Shown here: positions 52,717 through 61,333 of the stretch, one piece after another
Position numbering within the stretch: position 1 is the first letter of the stretch
How the letters are laid out: every line of letters starts with the position of its first letter
Source of the DNA: Nocardioides sp.
Lineage (GTDB): Bacteria > Actinomycetota > Actinomycetes > Propionibacteriales > Nocardioidaceae
Direction of reading: 5' to 3'
Assembly (NCBI RefSeq): GCF_030019515.1
Contig: NZ_JASEEQ010000008.1
Span: forward strand, 62,001 to 126,000
Length of the DNA: 64,000 nucleotides
The notes under the pieces: generated by a model
The model's database searches: none
Seen by the model: only the letters and a program-made list of their open reading frames with translations
Told to the model about the DNA's origin: nothing
Translations under genes and position numbers: made by a program

Positions 52717-53949
52717 ATGGCGAGCAGGCCGGAGGCGAGCATCCTGCACGCCGACCTCGACTCGTTCTTCGCCTCGGTCGAGCAGCGCGACGACCCTCGG
52801 CTGCGCAACCGGGCGGTGATCGTCGGCGGCGGCGTGGTGCTGGCCGCGAGCTATGAGGCGAAGGCCTTCGGGGTGCGCTCGGCGATGGGCGGACGAGAGG
52901 CCTCGCGGCTCTGCCCCGACGCGATCGTGGTGCCACCGCGGTTCTCGGCGTACGTCGAGGCCAGCAAGCAGGTCTTCGCGATCTTCGAGGACACCACGCC
53001 GCTGGTCGAGGGGATCTCGATCGACGAGGCGTTCCTCGACGTCGGCGGGCTGCGGCGCCTGGTCGGTCCGCCCGAGCAGATCGGCAGCGACCTGCGGTCC
53101 CGGGTGCGCGACGAGGTCGGGCTGCCGATCTCGGTCGGGATCGCGCGCACCAAGTACCTCGCGAAGGTCGCGAGCGCGGTGTCCAAGCCCGACGGGCTGC
53201 TCACCGTGCCGCCGGACGGCGAGGAGGCGTTCCTCCACCCGCTCCCGATCGAACGGCTCTGGGGCGTCGGCGCCGTCACCGCGGCCAAGCTGCACGCCGA
53301 GGGCATCCGCAGCATCGGCGAGCTCGCGGCCCGCGAGCAGGTCGAGCTGAGCGCGACCGTCGGCAAGGCCGCCGGCCGGCACCTGTGGGCGCTGGCGAAC
53401 CTGCTCGACCCGCGCCCGGTCGAGGTGGGCCGGCGGCGCCGCTCGATCGGCTCGCAGTGCGCGATCGGCCGGCCGGGGAGGCCCAAGAGCCGCGGTGACC
53501 TCGAGGCCCTGCTGGCCGGCCTCGTCGACCGGGTGGCGCGGCGGCTGCGCGCGGGCGAGCGGATCGGGCAGACGTTCACGCTCCGGCTGCGGTTCGACGA
53601 CTTCAGCCGGGCGACCCGCTCCGCGACGCTGGCGCACTCGACCGCCACCACGGCGACCTGGCTGGAGACCGGACGGCGGCTGCTGGCCACCAGCTGGCCG
53701 CTCATCGAGGAGCGCGGCTGCACGCTGCTCGGCGTCACGATCTCCGGGCTGGTCGACGGCCGCTCCCAGCAGCTCGAGCTGCCGCTGTTCCCCGACACCG
53801 TGCACGAGCACGGCCTCGACGCCGCGCTGGACCGGGTGCGCGAGCGGTTCGGGTCCGCCTCGGTGACCCGGGCGGTGCTGGTCGGCCGACGCACCGGCCT
53901 CGAGATGCCCACACTCCCCGACCCCGGACCGCCGACGCCGGTACCGTGA
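52717..53949 (+). CDS. dinB: DNA polymerase IV (Y-family, translesion)
   Basis: A 410-residue Y-family polymerase. Catalytic motifs: ILHADLDSFFASVEQRDDPRLRN at the start and GISIDEAFLDV near residue 105, which carry the metal-binding acidic residues. The HhH region WGVGAVTAAKLHAEGIRSIGELA and little finger domain follow. The C-terminal region has QQLELPLF, a plausible beta-clamp-binding peptide. ATG 52717 was chosen over the TTG at 52690, which lies inside the LexA box. It bypasses DNA lesions with low fidelity after SOS induction. Confidence 0.94.
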   Translation: MASRPEASILHADLDSFFASVEQRDDPRLRNRAVIVGGGVVLAASYEAKAFGVRSAMGGREASRLCPDAIVVPPRFSAYVEASKQVFAIFEDTTPLVEGISIDEAFLDVGGLRRLVGPPEQIGSDLRSRVRDEVGLPISVGIARTKYLAKVASAVSKPDGLLTVPPDGEEAFLHPLPIERLWGVGAVTAAKLHAEGIRSIGELAAREQVELSATVGKAAGRHLWALANLLDPRPVEVGRRRRSIGSQCAIGRPGRPKSRGDLEALLAGLVDRVARRLRAGERIGQTFTLRLRFDDFSRATRSATLAHSTATTATWLETGRRLLATSWPLIEERGCTLLGVTISGLVDGRSQQLELPLFPDTVHEHGLDAALDRVRERFGSASVTRAVLVGRRTGLEMPTLPDPGPPTPVP

Positions 53950-53953
53950 GCGG

Positions 53954-54988
53954 GTGGGCAGGGCACTGGACGCCGTCGACCGCGGGCAGCGTCGCTTCCC
54001 GCCGATCGCCGTGCCCCTGGCCGTGATCTACAAGTACTCCGACGACCAGGGCAACTACCTGGCCGCGATCATCACCTACTACGCGTTCATCGCGATCTTC
54101 CCGCTGCTGCTGCTCGGTACGTCGATCCTGGGCTTCATCCTCCAGGGCAACCCGGGCCTGGAGTCCGACCTGCTCGACTCCGCGCTCAGCCAGTTCCCGA
54201 TCATCGGCGACCAGCTCGGCCAGCCCGAGGGCCTGCAGGGCTCGACCGCCGGTGTGGTGGTCGGTGCGCTGGTGGCGCTGTACGGCTCGCTCGGCCTGGG
54301 CCAGGCGCTCCAGAACGCGCTCAACATCGCCTGGTCCGTCCCCCGCAACCGCCGCCCGAACCCGCTCCTGCTGCGGCTCAAGAGCCTCGGCCTGCTGCTC
54401 ACGGCCGGCGTCGCCCTGCTGGTGCTCTCGATCCTCTCCGCGCTGGGCAGCAGCACCGAGGTGCTCGGCGACACGATCGCCAGCTATCGCTGGCCGATCG
54501 TGATCGGCAGCGTCCTGGTGATCACCGCGGTCCTGGCGGTGCTGTTCCAGTTCGGCGTCGCCCGAAGCCACGACTTCCGCGCTGCGCTGCCCGGCGCGTT
54601 CACGGTCGCCGTCCTGTGGCAGTCCCTGCAGTACTTCGGCACGCTCTACGTGACCAACGTGCTCGCCGAGACGAGCCAGATGAACAAGACCTTCGGCCTG
54701 GTCCTCGGCCTGATCGGGATCCTGTTCATCGGCGCCGTCATGGGGGTGCTGGGCATCGAGGTCAACGTCGTGCTCTCCCACCGCCTCTGGCCGCGAGCGC
54801 TGCTGACGCCGTTCACCGACAAGGTGGACCTGACCGACGCGGACAAGCGGGCCTACGCCGACTACGTCAAGGCCCAGCGCCACAAGGGGTTCCAGAACGT
54901 CGAGGTCACCTTCGACGGGCCCACGGTCGCGCTGCCCGTGGTGGCCGACGACGACAGCGAGGCGGAGGAGCCGGCGCAGGACGGGTAG
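53954..54988 (+). CDS. YihY/BrkB family membrane protein
   Basis: A 344-residue protein with about six membrane spans and the family signature YLAAIITYYAFIAIFPLLLLGTSILG near residue 37. LGQALQNALNIAWSVPRNRRPN and a GIEVNVVLSHRLWPRALL end segment follow, then an acidic soluble tail. The family was once called RNase BN in error; its real function is unclear. GTG 53954 lies 6 nt after TACCGT (53942-53947), so a leaderless promoter overlaps the dinB stop codon. Confidence 0.88.
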   Translation: MGRALDAVDRGQRRFPPIAVPLAVIYKYSDDQGNYLAAIITYYAFIAIFPLLLLGTSILGFILQGNPGLESDLLDSALSQFPIIGDQLGQPEGLQGSTAGVVVGALVALYGSLGLGQALQNALNIAWSVPRNRRPNPLLLRLKSLGLLLTAGVALLVLSILSALGSSTEVLGDTIASYRWPIVIGSVLVITAVLAVLFQFGVARSHDFRAALPGAFTVAVLWQSLQYFGTLYVTNVLAETSQMNKTFGLVLGLIGILFIGAVMGVLGIEVNVVLSHRLWPRALLTPFTDKVDLTDADKRAYADYVKAQRHKGFQNVEVTFDGPTVALPVVADDDSEAEEPAQDG

Positions 54989-55019
54989 GCCGTGCGGTGC
55001 CGGGCTCGTCAGCAGCCGG

Positions 55020-56636
55020 TCAGCAGCCCGTCGCGGGGTGCCGCTTCAGCTTGTCCCGGCTCACCGTCTGGCGCCCCGAGGTGATCGGGAACCCGCGCTG
55101 CCAGTCCGAGACCAGGCTCACCTGGTTCATCTCCTGCTGGCCCGCGCCGGTCAGCGTGAGCCGCAGCGTCATCGGCACGCCCGGGAACGCCGCGGGGTCG
55201 GAGACCGACCCGACCGGCTTGCCGTCCAGGAACCAGGTGAGGTGGCTCTTGGACACCTCGACCGCGACCGCGTAGGCCGAGTGGAGCGGCGTGGCCGAGG
55301 CCGTCGCGGCACCGCTCCAGCGGTACTTCGCGGAGCGGGCGCCGAAGCGCACCCTGCGGGAGAACGGCGAGATGCTCGCGATCTCGATGGTGTGGCTGCT
55401 GCAGGCGCGCCCGGACGTCCTCTCGGGGACGAGCTCGGCGCGTACGCCGTACGCGCGACCGCCGGTCTCGTAGGCGCCGCGGATCCGCATCCGGGCCTCC
55501 CACCGGCCCTGGGCGGCGGCGTTGCCGGTCAGCGTGGCGCGGGTGCTGCCGAAGTCGCCGGGGCCGGCGCCGTAGAAGCGCTTGCTGTCGAGGGTCAGCT
55601 GCCCGTTCTGCTTGCTGACCCGGCCGGCGCCGTCGACGTAGTCGACCCAGTGCCCCCGGGGGCGGGTCCCGCGCGCCGGACCGCCGGTGAGCGACTGGCC
55701 GTGCTCCCACGCGAAGTCCCAGTACAGCGGGTACCAGCCGTACCGCTCGCTCGCGGTCGGGGTCGGCGCCCCGCTGCCGAAGGCGGCGCTGTCCCGCGGC
55801 GGCGACGAGGCGGTGGCGAGCGCCTCGCGGCGCTGCTGCTCGTACCGGTCCCACGCGTCGGAGCCGACGTAGACCCAGAGCGGGAAGGACTGGGTCCAGC
55901 CGATCTCGTTGCCGTCCTGGCGGTAGTCCTCCTCGCGGACCCGGAACACCGCGACGCCGGCCTGCTCGGTGAGCCCGCTGAACCGGCCGAGGCCGTCGTC
56001 GCCGACCTCGGTCCTGGCGACCGCGCGCCAGGTGTCACCGTCCACGCGCCGCTGCAGCGTCAGCGTCCGGCCGGCGAACACGGGCAGGCCCTGGGAGGAC
56101 GGGCTGCGGAAGATGTTGTCCGGGGTCGTGTCGACGACGATGTCGAAGGGCCGGTCCGCAGGGACGAGGCCGGGCTCACCGGTGTTGTTGTCCCGCTGCC
56201 CGGCGACCCGGAGCGTGAGGTCCTGGGTCTTGGCAAGGAACAGCCGGGACGGCGAGACGTGCGACCCGGCCTTGACCCGGTAGCGGATGTTGAACATCCC
56301 GGGCGCCGGGTAGCTGAACGAGAAGCTGCCGTCGGCGCGGGTCCTGGCGTCGAACCCGGCGACGGTGGTCCACCGGTCGCCGGGCCGGCCCATGTGGAAC
56401 TGCAGGGCGAGGGAGCGCACGCCCGGGGCGCCGACGTTCCCGGTCCAGGTCAGCCGCTGCCCGCCGACGTAGGTCGAGGGCGACACCGAGAGCGCCGCGG
56501 AGGCGCCATACGCCGGCTGCCCGGAGGGCACCGTGACCAGCGCGAGGCTCGCCACGACCAGGAACAGGCTGGCGAGCACGACCAGCACCCGCCGCTGCGA
56601 CGGGTCGTGGGACCGATCCCGAGAGAACGACAGCAT
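55020..56636 (-). CDS. Secreted GH16-like (concanavalin A-like) protein, catalytically degenerate
   Basis: A 538-residue exported protein. The signal peptide (RRVLVVLASLFLVVASLALVTVPSGQPAYGA) is followed by two Ig-like/beta-sandwich regions (about 50-130 and 150-240) and a C-terminal GH16-like jelly roll from about residue 300 (YWDFAWEHGQSL ... WFLDGKPVGSVSD). The GH16 catalytic signature ExDxxE should lie at TIEIASISP, where the Asp and second Glu are missing, so it is probably a binding rather than hydrolytic protein. It ends CX-terminal with Cys. ATG 56648 is an alternative start. It converges with the BrkB gene. Confidence 0.75.
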   Translation of the reverse strand: MLSFSRDRSHDPSQRRVLVVLASLFLVVASLALVTVPSGQPAYGASAALSVSPSTYVGGQRLTWTGNVGAPGVRSLALQFHMGRPGDRWTTVAGFDARTRADGSFSFSYPAPGMFNIRYRVKAGSHVSPSRLFLAKTQDLTLRVAGQRDNNTGEPGLVPADRPFDIVVDTTPDNIFRSPSSQGLPVFAGRTLTLQRRVDGDTWRAVARTEVGDDGLGRFSGLTEQAGVAVFRVREEDYRQDGNEIGWTQSFPLWVYVGSDAWDRYEQQRREALATASSPPRDSAAFGSGAPTPTASERYGWYPLYWDFAWEHGQSLTGGPARGTRPRGHWVDYVDGAGRVSKQNGQLTLDSKRFYGAGPGDFGSTRATLTGNAAAQGRWEARMRIRGAYETGGRAYGVRAELVPERTSGRACSSHTIEIASISPFSRRVRFGARSAKYRWSGAATASATPLHSAYAVAVEVSKSHLTWFLDGKPVGSVSDPAAFPGVPMTLRLTLTGAGQQEMNQVSLVSDWQRGFPITSGRQTVSRDKLKRHPATGC

Positions 56637-57088
56637 GTGAAGACACATCGGCAGCTGGTGCCGGGAGTTGAGAGCGGCCGGCCATCGACCCCGTCACACT
56701 CGGCGGTCGAGGCTCGTGGGGGCACCGTGTCAGGCATGTCCCTGCCCACGCCCAAGGCCCCGACACGGTGACCCCCGAGGAGGTCAGCCGGTACGCAGCG
56801 GGTCGCTGCCGCGGGTGAAGCGGAAGCGGACCGGGTCGCGTCCGGCCCGGTACGTCGAGGACCGCCTGGCGTGGGAGCTGCAGCGACGCCGAGCACCCGC
56901 CCCGCCGGGAAGGAGAAGACCCCGCCGGCGTCTCGGGTCGCCAGCGGGGTCGTGGACAACGCTACCGGGCGCAGCAGCCGTCCGGGCCCGGCGTACCGCG
57001 CCTTGAGGAAACCTGGAGGATTCCGGCGCTACCGTCGCGGGACCGACCCGCGTCCGGGGCGGCCACGGGGCGCGGGGAGGATGATCCC
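56637..57088. other. Long divergent intergenic region
   Basis: About 450 bp separate the secreted-protein gene from the Old Yellow Enzyme gene. The clearest structure is an inverted repeat CACCGTGTC (56723-56731) / GACACGGTG (56762-56770) with a 30-nt loop. GAGGAT at 57077-57082 is a possible -10, 6 nt before the GTG at 57089. I recognise no gene, riboswitch or tRNA; open frames here show no family resemblance. Confidence 0.45.
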
Positions 57089-58156
57089 GTGACCTCGATC
57101 GCCGACCGCCTCTCGTTCGCCCATGGCCCGGACTGGCGCAACCGCGTCGCGCTGGCGCCGCTCACCAACACCCAGAGCCACGCGGACGGCACCCTGTCGG
57201 AGGACGAGACCCGCTGGCTGGAGGCCCGCGGCGAGGGCGGCTTCGGGCTGGTGATGACCGCGGCGGCGTACGTCGCTCCGGCCGGGCACGCGTGGGACGG
57301 GCAGCTGGGGGTCGCGTCCGACGCGCACCTGCCGGGGCTGACCGCGCTGGCGCAGCGGCTGCGTGCGACCGGGGCCCGCTCGTCGGTGCAGCTCCACCAC
57401 GGCGGTCGACGGGCGGACCCGGCGCTCAGCGGCCGGCCGAACCAGTGCCCGTGGGACGACCCGGCCAAGCAGGCGGTCGCGATGACCACCGCCGAGGTCG
57501 AGCAGCTGGTGGCCGACTTCGTCGCCGCGGCCGTCCGGGCCGAGCGCGCGGGCTTCGACGGGGTCGAGGTGCACGGGGCGCACGGCTACCTGCTCGGGCA
57601 GTTCCTCGACGGGCGCAACCTGCGCACCGACGGGTACGGCGGCTCCCTGGACCACCGGATCCGCGTGGTCCTCGAGGTGGTCGAGAGCATCCGGGCGGCC
57701 ACCGGGCCGGACTTCCAGCTGGGCCTGCGGCTGACCCCGGAGGGCAACGGCATCACCCTCGAGGAGGGCCGGGAGACGGCCCGGCGGATGCTCGACTCCG
57801 GCCTCCTGGACTACCTGGACATGTCGCTGTGGGACGTGTTCATGCGCCCCCGCGGCGGTGCGGCGGGGCTGCTCATCGAGCACTTCACCGACCTGCCCCG
57901 CGGCGCGACCCGGCTCGGGGTCGCCGGCCGGGTGCTCTCGGGCGCCGACGCCCGGTGGTGCCTCGAGCAGGGCGCGGACATCGTGACGGTCGGCTTCGGC
58001 GCGATCTTCCACCACGACTTCGCGTCCCGGGTGCTCGCCGACCCCGACTTCGCGGCGCGACCCGGGCCGCTGAGCCGCGAGGAGCTCCGCGCGGAGGCGG
58101 TGGGCCCGGCCTTCATCGACTACCTGGCCGCCGGCTGGGACGACGTCGTCGCCTGA
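57089..58156 (+). CDS. NADH:flavin oxidoreductase, Old Yellow Enzyme family
   Basis: A 355-residue TIM-barrel FMN enzyme. NRVALAPLTNTQSHADGTLSEDE is the opening, SVQLHHGGRRADP near residue 100 the FMN region, and FDGVEVHGAHGYLLGQFLDGRNLRTDGYGGSLDHRIRVVLEVV (split at about 155-197) the substrate-site hallmark. It reduces activated alkenes with NAD(P)H; the physiological substrate is open. The 3' end overlaps the convergent DUF3054 gene by 44 nt. Confidence 0.92.
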   Translation: MTSIADRLSFAHGPDWRNRVALAPLTNTQSHADGTLSEDETRWLEARGEGGFGLVMTAAAYVAPAGHAWDGQLGVASDAHLPGLTALAQRLRATGARSSVQLHHGGRRADPALSGRPNQCPWDDPAKQAVAMTTAEVEQLVADFVAAAVRAERAGFDGVEVHGAHGYLLGQFLDGRNLRTDGYGGSLDHRIRVVLEVVESIRAATGPDFQLGLRLTPEGNGITLEEGRETARRMLDSGLLDYLDMSLWDVFMRPRGGAAGLLIEHFTDLPRGATRLGVAGRVLSGADARWCLEQGADIVTVGFGAIFHHDFASRVLADPDFAARPGPLSREELRAEAVGPAFIDYLAAGWDDVVA

Positions 58157-58526
58157 GGCCGGCGAGCCAGACCACCCCGCGCCAGCCCAACATCGTCGCG
58201 GTCAGGAACAGGCCGGCCACGACGAGGAAGCCGGGCGCCAGGCCGCGGCCCGAGAGCGCGCGCAGGAGCATGCCGAGCAGGTAGGTCACCGCCACGACGC
58301 TCGCCCCACCGGGCCAGACCCGACGGGTCTCCCGGTCCTGGGAGACCAGCCCGGCGTGGGCGGCGCCGGCGGCCACCGCGAACGGCCATGCGATGGCCAG
58401 CAGCACCCAGTCGGACTCGCCCGCCTCGTGCGAGCTCTTGCCGCCGAGGGCGAGCGCCAGGACGCACGCGAGGTCGGCGGCCAGCGGCCAGAGCCAGCCT
58501 CGGGTCGGTCGGAGGGGCGTCATCAC
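58113..58526 (-). CDS. DUF3054 family membrane protein
   Basis: A 137-residue protein with four hydrophobic helices and a basic C-terminus, matching DUF3054: LAADLACVLALALGGKSSHE near the start and a terminal GWRGVVWLAGLRRRRRPS. The GTG at 58526, directly before an ATG at 58523, lies 6 nt after CATCCT on the minus strand and is preferred. No function is known. It overlaps the Old Yellow Enzyme gene tail to tail by 44 nt. Confidence 0.83.
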   Translation of the reverse strand: MMTPLRPTRGWLWPLAADLACVLALALGGKSSHEAGESDWVLLAIAWPFAVAAGAAHAGLVSQDRETRRVWPGGASVVAVTYLLGMLLRALSGRGLAPGFLVVAGLFLTATMLGWRGVVWLAGLRRRRRPSRRPGSR

Positions 58527-58617
58527 GGGCCCAGGATGTCAGCGTGGCCGGGCGATGGCGTGTCGAGGTCGAGCGCGATGTCGGTGGCTTCGGCGGGGTG
58601 TGGCGGGTCGGCCGTGC

Positions 58618-59385
58618 TCATGCACGCAACCGGGCGCGCAGCTCGCCCAGGACGTCCTCGCCCAGCCCGAGACCGGCGCGCAGATAGCCGGCGACCGAGC
58701 CGTAGTCCGTCTCCGCGGCGGCGTACCCGGCCTGCAGGTAGGACTCCTCGACCACCATCGTCGGCTCGTAGACCGCGACCAGCTCGGGGCCGAGATGCTC
58801 GGCGACCAGCGCGAGGTACTTCTCCCGGGTGGTCGAGGAGACCTCGTTGGTCAGCAGGTAGTCCGCGAGGATCGTGTCCCGCTCCACGCCCGCGATCTCC
58901 AGCAGCAGCGCCGCGGCCCAGCCGGTCCGGTCCTTGCCGGCGGTGCAGTGGAACAGCTGCGGCACGGCGCCGGTCGCGAGCTCGATGAGCAGCCCGGCGT
59001 ACGACGCTCGCGCGGCCTCCGAGCGGACGAACGCGACGTACACCTCGTGCATCACCCGGTGCGCCGCGTCGACGTCGTGCAAGGACGCGACCGTCTCCAT
59101 CGGGACGCCGGTGACCTCCGCGTGCCGCCAGGTGGCGCCCGGGACGTCGACGTCCGGATGCGCTTCGATCTCGGGGGAGCTCCGCAGGTCGTGGATCGCC
59201 CGGATCCCCAGCCCGGCAAGGGATCTGGCGTCCTCATGGGTGAGCTGCAGCTCGTTCGACCGGTAGAAGACGCCGCGCCGTACGCGGCCACCGTCGCCGG
59301 TCGGGAGGCCGGGTCCGGTCCCCGCGACGTCGCGGAAGTTGTCGGCGGAGGCCAGCCGCAGCAGCTCGGTCGGGGCGTCGGTCAC
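58618..59385 (-). CDS. Tyrosine-protein phosphatase (PtpB/DUF-type)
   Basis: A 255-residue protein phosphatase of the Y_phosphatase3/MptpB group. The P-loop HCTAGKDRTGWAAALLLE (about 145-162) contains the Cys, Lys, Asp and Arg signature CxxxKDR that distinguishes this group; NFRDVAGTGPGLPTGDGGRVRRGVFYRSNEL near the start is also typical. It removes phosphate from tyrosine or phosphoinositides. GTG start 6 nt after TATCCT (minus strand 59397-59392). Confidence 0.9.
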   Translation of the reverse strand: MTDAPTELLRLASADNFRDVAGTGPGLPTGDGGRVRRGVFYRSNELQLTHEDARSLAGLGIRAIHDLRSSPEIEAHPDVDVPGATWRHAEVTGVPMETVASLHDVDAAHRVMHEVYVAFVRSEAARASYAGLLIELATGAVPQLFHCTAGKDRTGWAAALLLEIAGVERDTILADYLLTNEVSSTTREKYLALVAEHLGPELVAVYEPTMVVEESYLQAGYAAAETDYGSVAGYLRAGLGLGEDVLGELRARLRA

Positions 59386-59426
59386 CCCCGCAGGATAGGA
59401 GGACCCGGCGGTCGCACGGAACGCGG

Positions 59427-59993
59427 TCAGCGCAGCGGCACGAACCGGTAGAAGCCGTGCCGGGTGACGGTCTGCTCACCGTCGGGGTCGACGTCGACCA
59501 GCAGCATCTCGCCGGCGACCGGGACCACCATCCGGCCCTCCGGCGCCAGCTGCTCGACCAGCGTCGCCGGCAGCTCGCGGGCCTCGGCGGACACCAGGAT
59601 CCGGTCGTACGGCGCGTCCGCGGGCGCGCCGTACACGCCGGGCGTCGCCTGCTCGATCCGCGCCCAGGCCCAGTCGCCGCGCGCCAGGTTGGCCCGGCCG
59701 AACGCGACCAGGTCGGGCTCCAGCTCCAGGCCCCGCACGTCGCCCGCGGGACCGGTCAGCTCGGCCAGCAGGCCGGTGGTCCAGCCGGAGCCCGAGCCGA
59801 CGTCGAGGACCCGGTCGCCGGCCCGGACCTCCAGCAGGCGCAGCATCGCGGCGACCGTGCGGGGCTGGGAGTTGGTCTGCCCCTGGCCGATCTCGATCGG
59901 TCCGTCGTAGGACGCCCGGTCCCGCTCGCGCTCGGGCAGGAACCACTCGCGCGGCGCCGCCGCGAACGCCTCGTCGACCCGGTCGGGCGCCAT
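59427..59993 (-). CDS. pcm: Protein-L-isoaspartate O-methyltransferase family protein
   Basis: A 188-residue PCMT. YDGPIEIGQGQTNSQPRTVAAML near residue 30 is the family's GxGQTxSxP segment; the SAM motif VLDVGSGSGWTTGLLAELTG is near 63. It methylates isoaspartyl residues in damaged proteins so they can be repaired. The GQGQT variation in place of the more common GxGxT is minor. The ATG lies 14-bp-repeat-proximal to the divergent gene. Confidence 0.9.
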   Translation of the reverse strand: MAPDRVDEAFAAAPREWFLPERERDRASYDGPIEIGQGQTNSQPRTVAAMLRLLEVRAGDRVLDVGSGSGWTTGLLAELTGPAGDVRGLELEPDLVAFGRANLARGDWAWARIEQATPGVYGAPADAPYDRILVSAEARELPATLVEQLAPEGRMVVPVAGEMLLVDVDPDGEQTVTRHGFYRFVPLR

Positions 59994-60030
59994 GCGGCCC
60001 AGTCAACCACCACACCCGCTCGGACCGACC

Positions 60031-60115
60031 CGGTCGGACCGCACCGGTTGGCCCGAACCGGTCGGAGCGAACCGGTCGGAGCGAGCCGGTCGGAACCGAG
60101 CCGATCGGGCCGAAC
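60031..60115. repeat. 14-bp tandem repeats between divergent genes
   Basis: Six units of about 14 bp of the type CGGTCGGAGCGAAC run through the 160-bp space between the pcm and PLDc_N genes. The best copies are at 60059-60072 and 60073-60086; outer units are more diverged. They could be a regulator-binding array or simple slippage. Confidence 0.75.
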
Positions 60116-60153
60116 GGGTGACGGCGGGGCCGATCGGGCAGCAGACTCACGTC

Positions 60154-60546
60154 GTGATCAAGCTCGAGCTGCTTCTCGGTGTCGCGACGTTCGCCCTGTG
60201 GGTCTTCTGCCTGGTGGACGCGATCGGCAGCCCCACCGACCGGGTCCGCAACCTGCCCAAGGTGGCGTGGGTGCTGCTGATCCTGTTCTTCCCGTTCGTC
60301 GGGTCGATCGCCTGGCTGGTCGCCGGCCGCCCCGACCCGGGGGTGGCCCGGCGCGCGGCCGACGGGCGGGCCTACCGGCGCGAGACGCCGGACTTCCCGG
60401 AGTACGACCGACCCGGCCGCGCCGCGGCGCTCGACCCGGGGCAGGACGAGGCGTTCCTCCGCCAGGTCCGCGAGCGCGCCGAGGCGCAGCGCCGGGCCTA
60501 CGAGGCCCAGCGCAAGCGGGAGCGCGAGGCCGGCGAACAGCAGTAG
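60154..60546 (+). CDS. PLDc_N domain membrane protein
   Basis: A 130-residue protein with two hydrophobic segments (about residues 5-23 and 38-57) of the PLDc_N type (VLLILFFPFVGSIAWLVAGRP), then a charged, arginine-rich soluble tail with RERAEAQRRAYEAQRKRER. Such short proteins are thought to be membrane anchors or immunity-like factors; function unknown. GTG 60154 lies 6 nt after CAGACT (60142-60147). It converges on the DUF1295 gene, 4 bp apart. Confidence 0.83.
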   Translation: MIKLELLLGVATFALWVFCLVDAIGSPTDRVRNLPKVAWVLLILFFPFVGSIAWLVAGRPDPGVARRAADGRAYRRETPDFPEYDRPGRAAALDPGQDEAFLRQVRERAEAQRRAYEAQRKREREAGEQQ

Positions 60547-60550
60547 CGCG

Positions 60551-61333
60551 TCACGCGCGCTTCGGCGGCAGCGGCACGAACATCGAGGTGCGAGCGGCGT
60601 ACTCCGCGTAGCCGGGGCGCCGCATCATCGTCCGCTCCAGCAGCCGCGCGCCGGTGATCCACACCAGCCAGATCGTCATCGCGACCGGCGAGAGGACGCT
60701 GGCCAGGCCGGCGACCCAGCCGGACGCGGCGCCGCCGGCGAGCCAGAGCCCCCACCACACGCAGGCGTCCCCGAAGTAGTTGGGGTGCCGGGTCCAGGAC
60801 CACAGCCCGCGGTCCATCACCGGGCCGCGGTCGGGGTCGCGCTTGTACGCCGCGAGCTGGGCGTCGCCGACCGTCTCGAAGAGGACGCCCACCAGCCACA
60901 CGCCCACCCCGGCCCAGGCCAGCCATGGCCACTCCGGCCCGGCGAGGGCGGCGGCCTGCAGCGGCAGGGAGACCAGCCACACGGCCGCGCCCTGCACGAG
61001 GAACACCTTGCGGACCGCGCGGGCCATGCCGACCCGGTCGAGGGTGCCGCCGAGCAGCTCCTCGTAGCGCGGGTCCTCGCCGTGGCCCAGGGAGCGGGTG
61101 AAGATGTGCGAGGACAGGCGGCCGCCCCAGGCGACGACGAGCCCGGCCAGCAGCCAGGACTGCCAGCTGCCGGAGAGCAGCGCGCAGACCAGCGCCACCG
61201 CGACCAGCGCGAGGCCCCAGCCGACGTCGACGACCGACACCCGGCCGACCCGGCGGGCCACCAGCGCGGTGGCCGTCATCACCACGGCCGCGGCGAGCAG
61301 TGCCAGCCCGGCGACGAGCAGCAGGTCGGTCAT
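60551..61333 (-). CDS. DUF1295 (steroid 5-alpha-reductase-like) membrane protein
   Basis: A 260-residue membrane protein with about seven hydrophobic segments and the DUF1295 motif DRGLWSWTRHPNYFGDACVWWGLWL near residue 170, followed by ERTMMRRPGYAEYAART. It resembles isoprenylcysteine methyltransferase/steroid reductase folds that bind NADPH or SAM. The ATG overlaps the cyclopropane synthase stop by 4 nt; in many actinobacteria this gene follows cfa and DUF1365 genes. A role as a reductase of modified fatty acids is inference. Confidence 0.87.
   Translation of the reverse strand: MTDLLLVAGLALLAAAVVMTATALVARRVGRVSVVDVGWGLALVAVALVCALLSGSWQSWLLAGLVVAWGGRLSSHIFTRSLGHGEDPRYEELLGGTLDRVGMARAVRKVFLVQGAAVWLVSLPLQAAALAGPEWPWLAWAGVGVWLVGVLFETVGDAQLAAYKRDPDRGPVMDRGLWSWTRHPNYFGDACVWWGLWLAGGAASGWVAGLASVLSPVAMTIWLVWITGARLLERTMMRRPGYAEYAARTSMFVPLPPKRA

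Noticed and set aside
56637-57088. Riboswitch (c-di-AMP or FMN type) in the long intergenic region
   Set aside because: None of the conserved motifs that I know for these classes is present; only a simple long-loop inverted repeat is seen.
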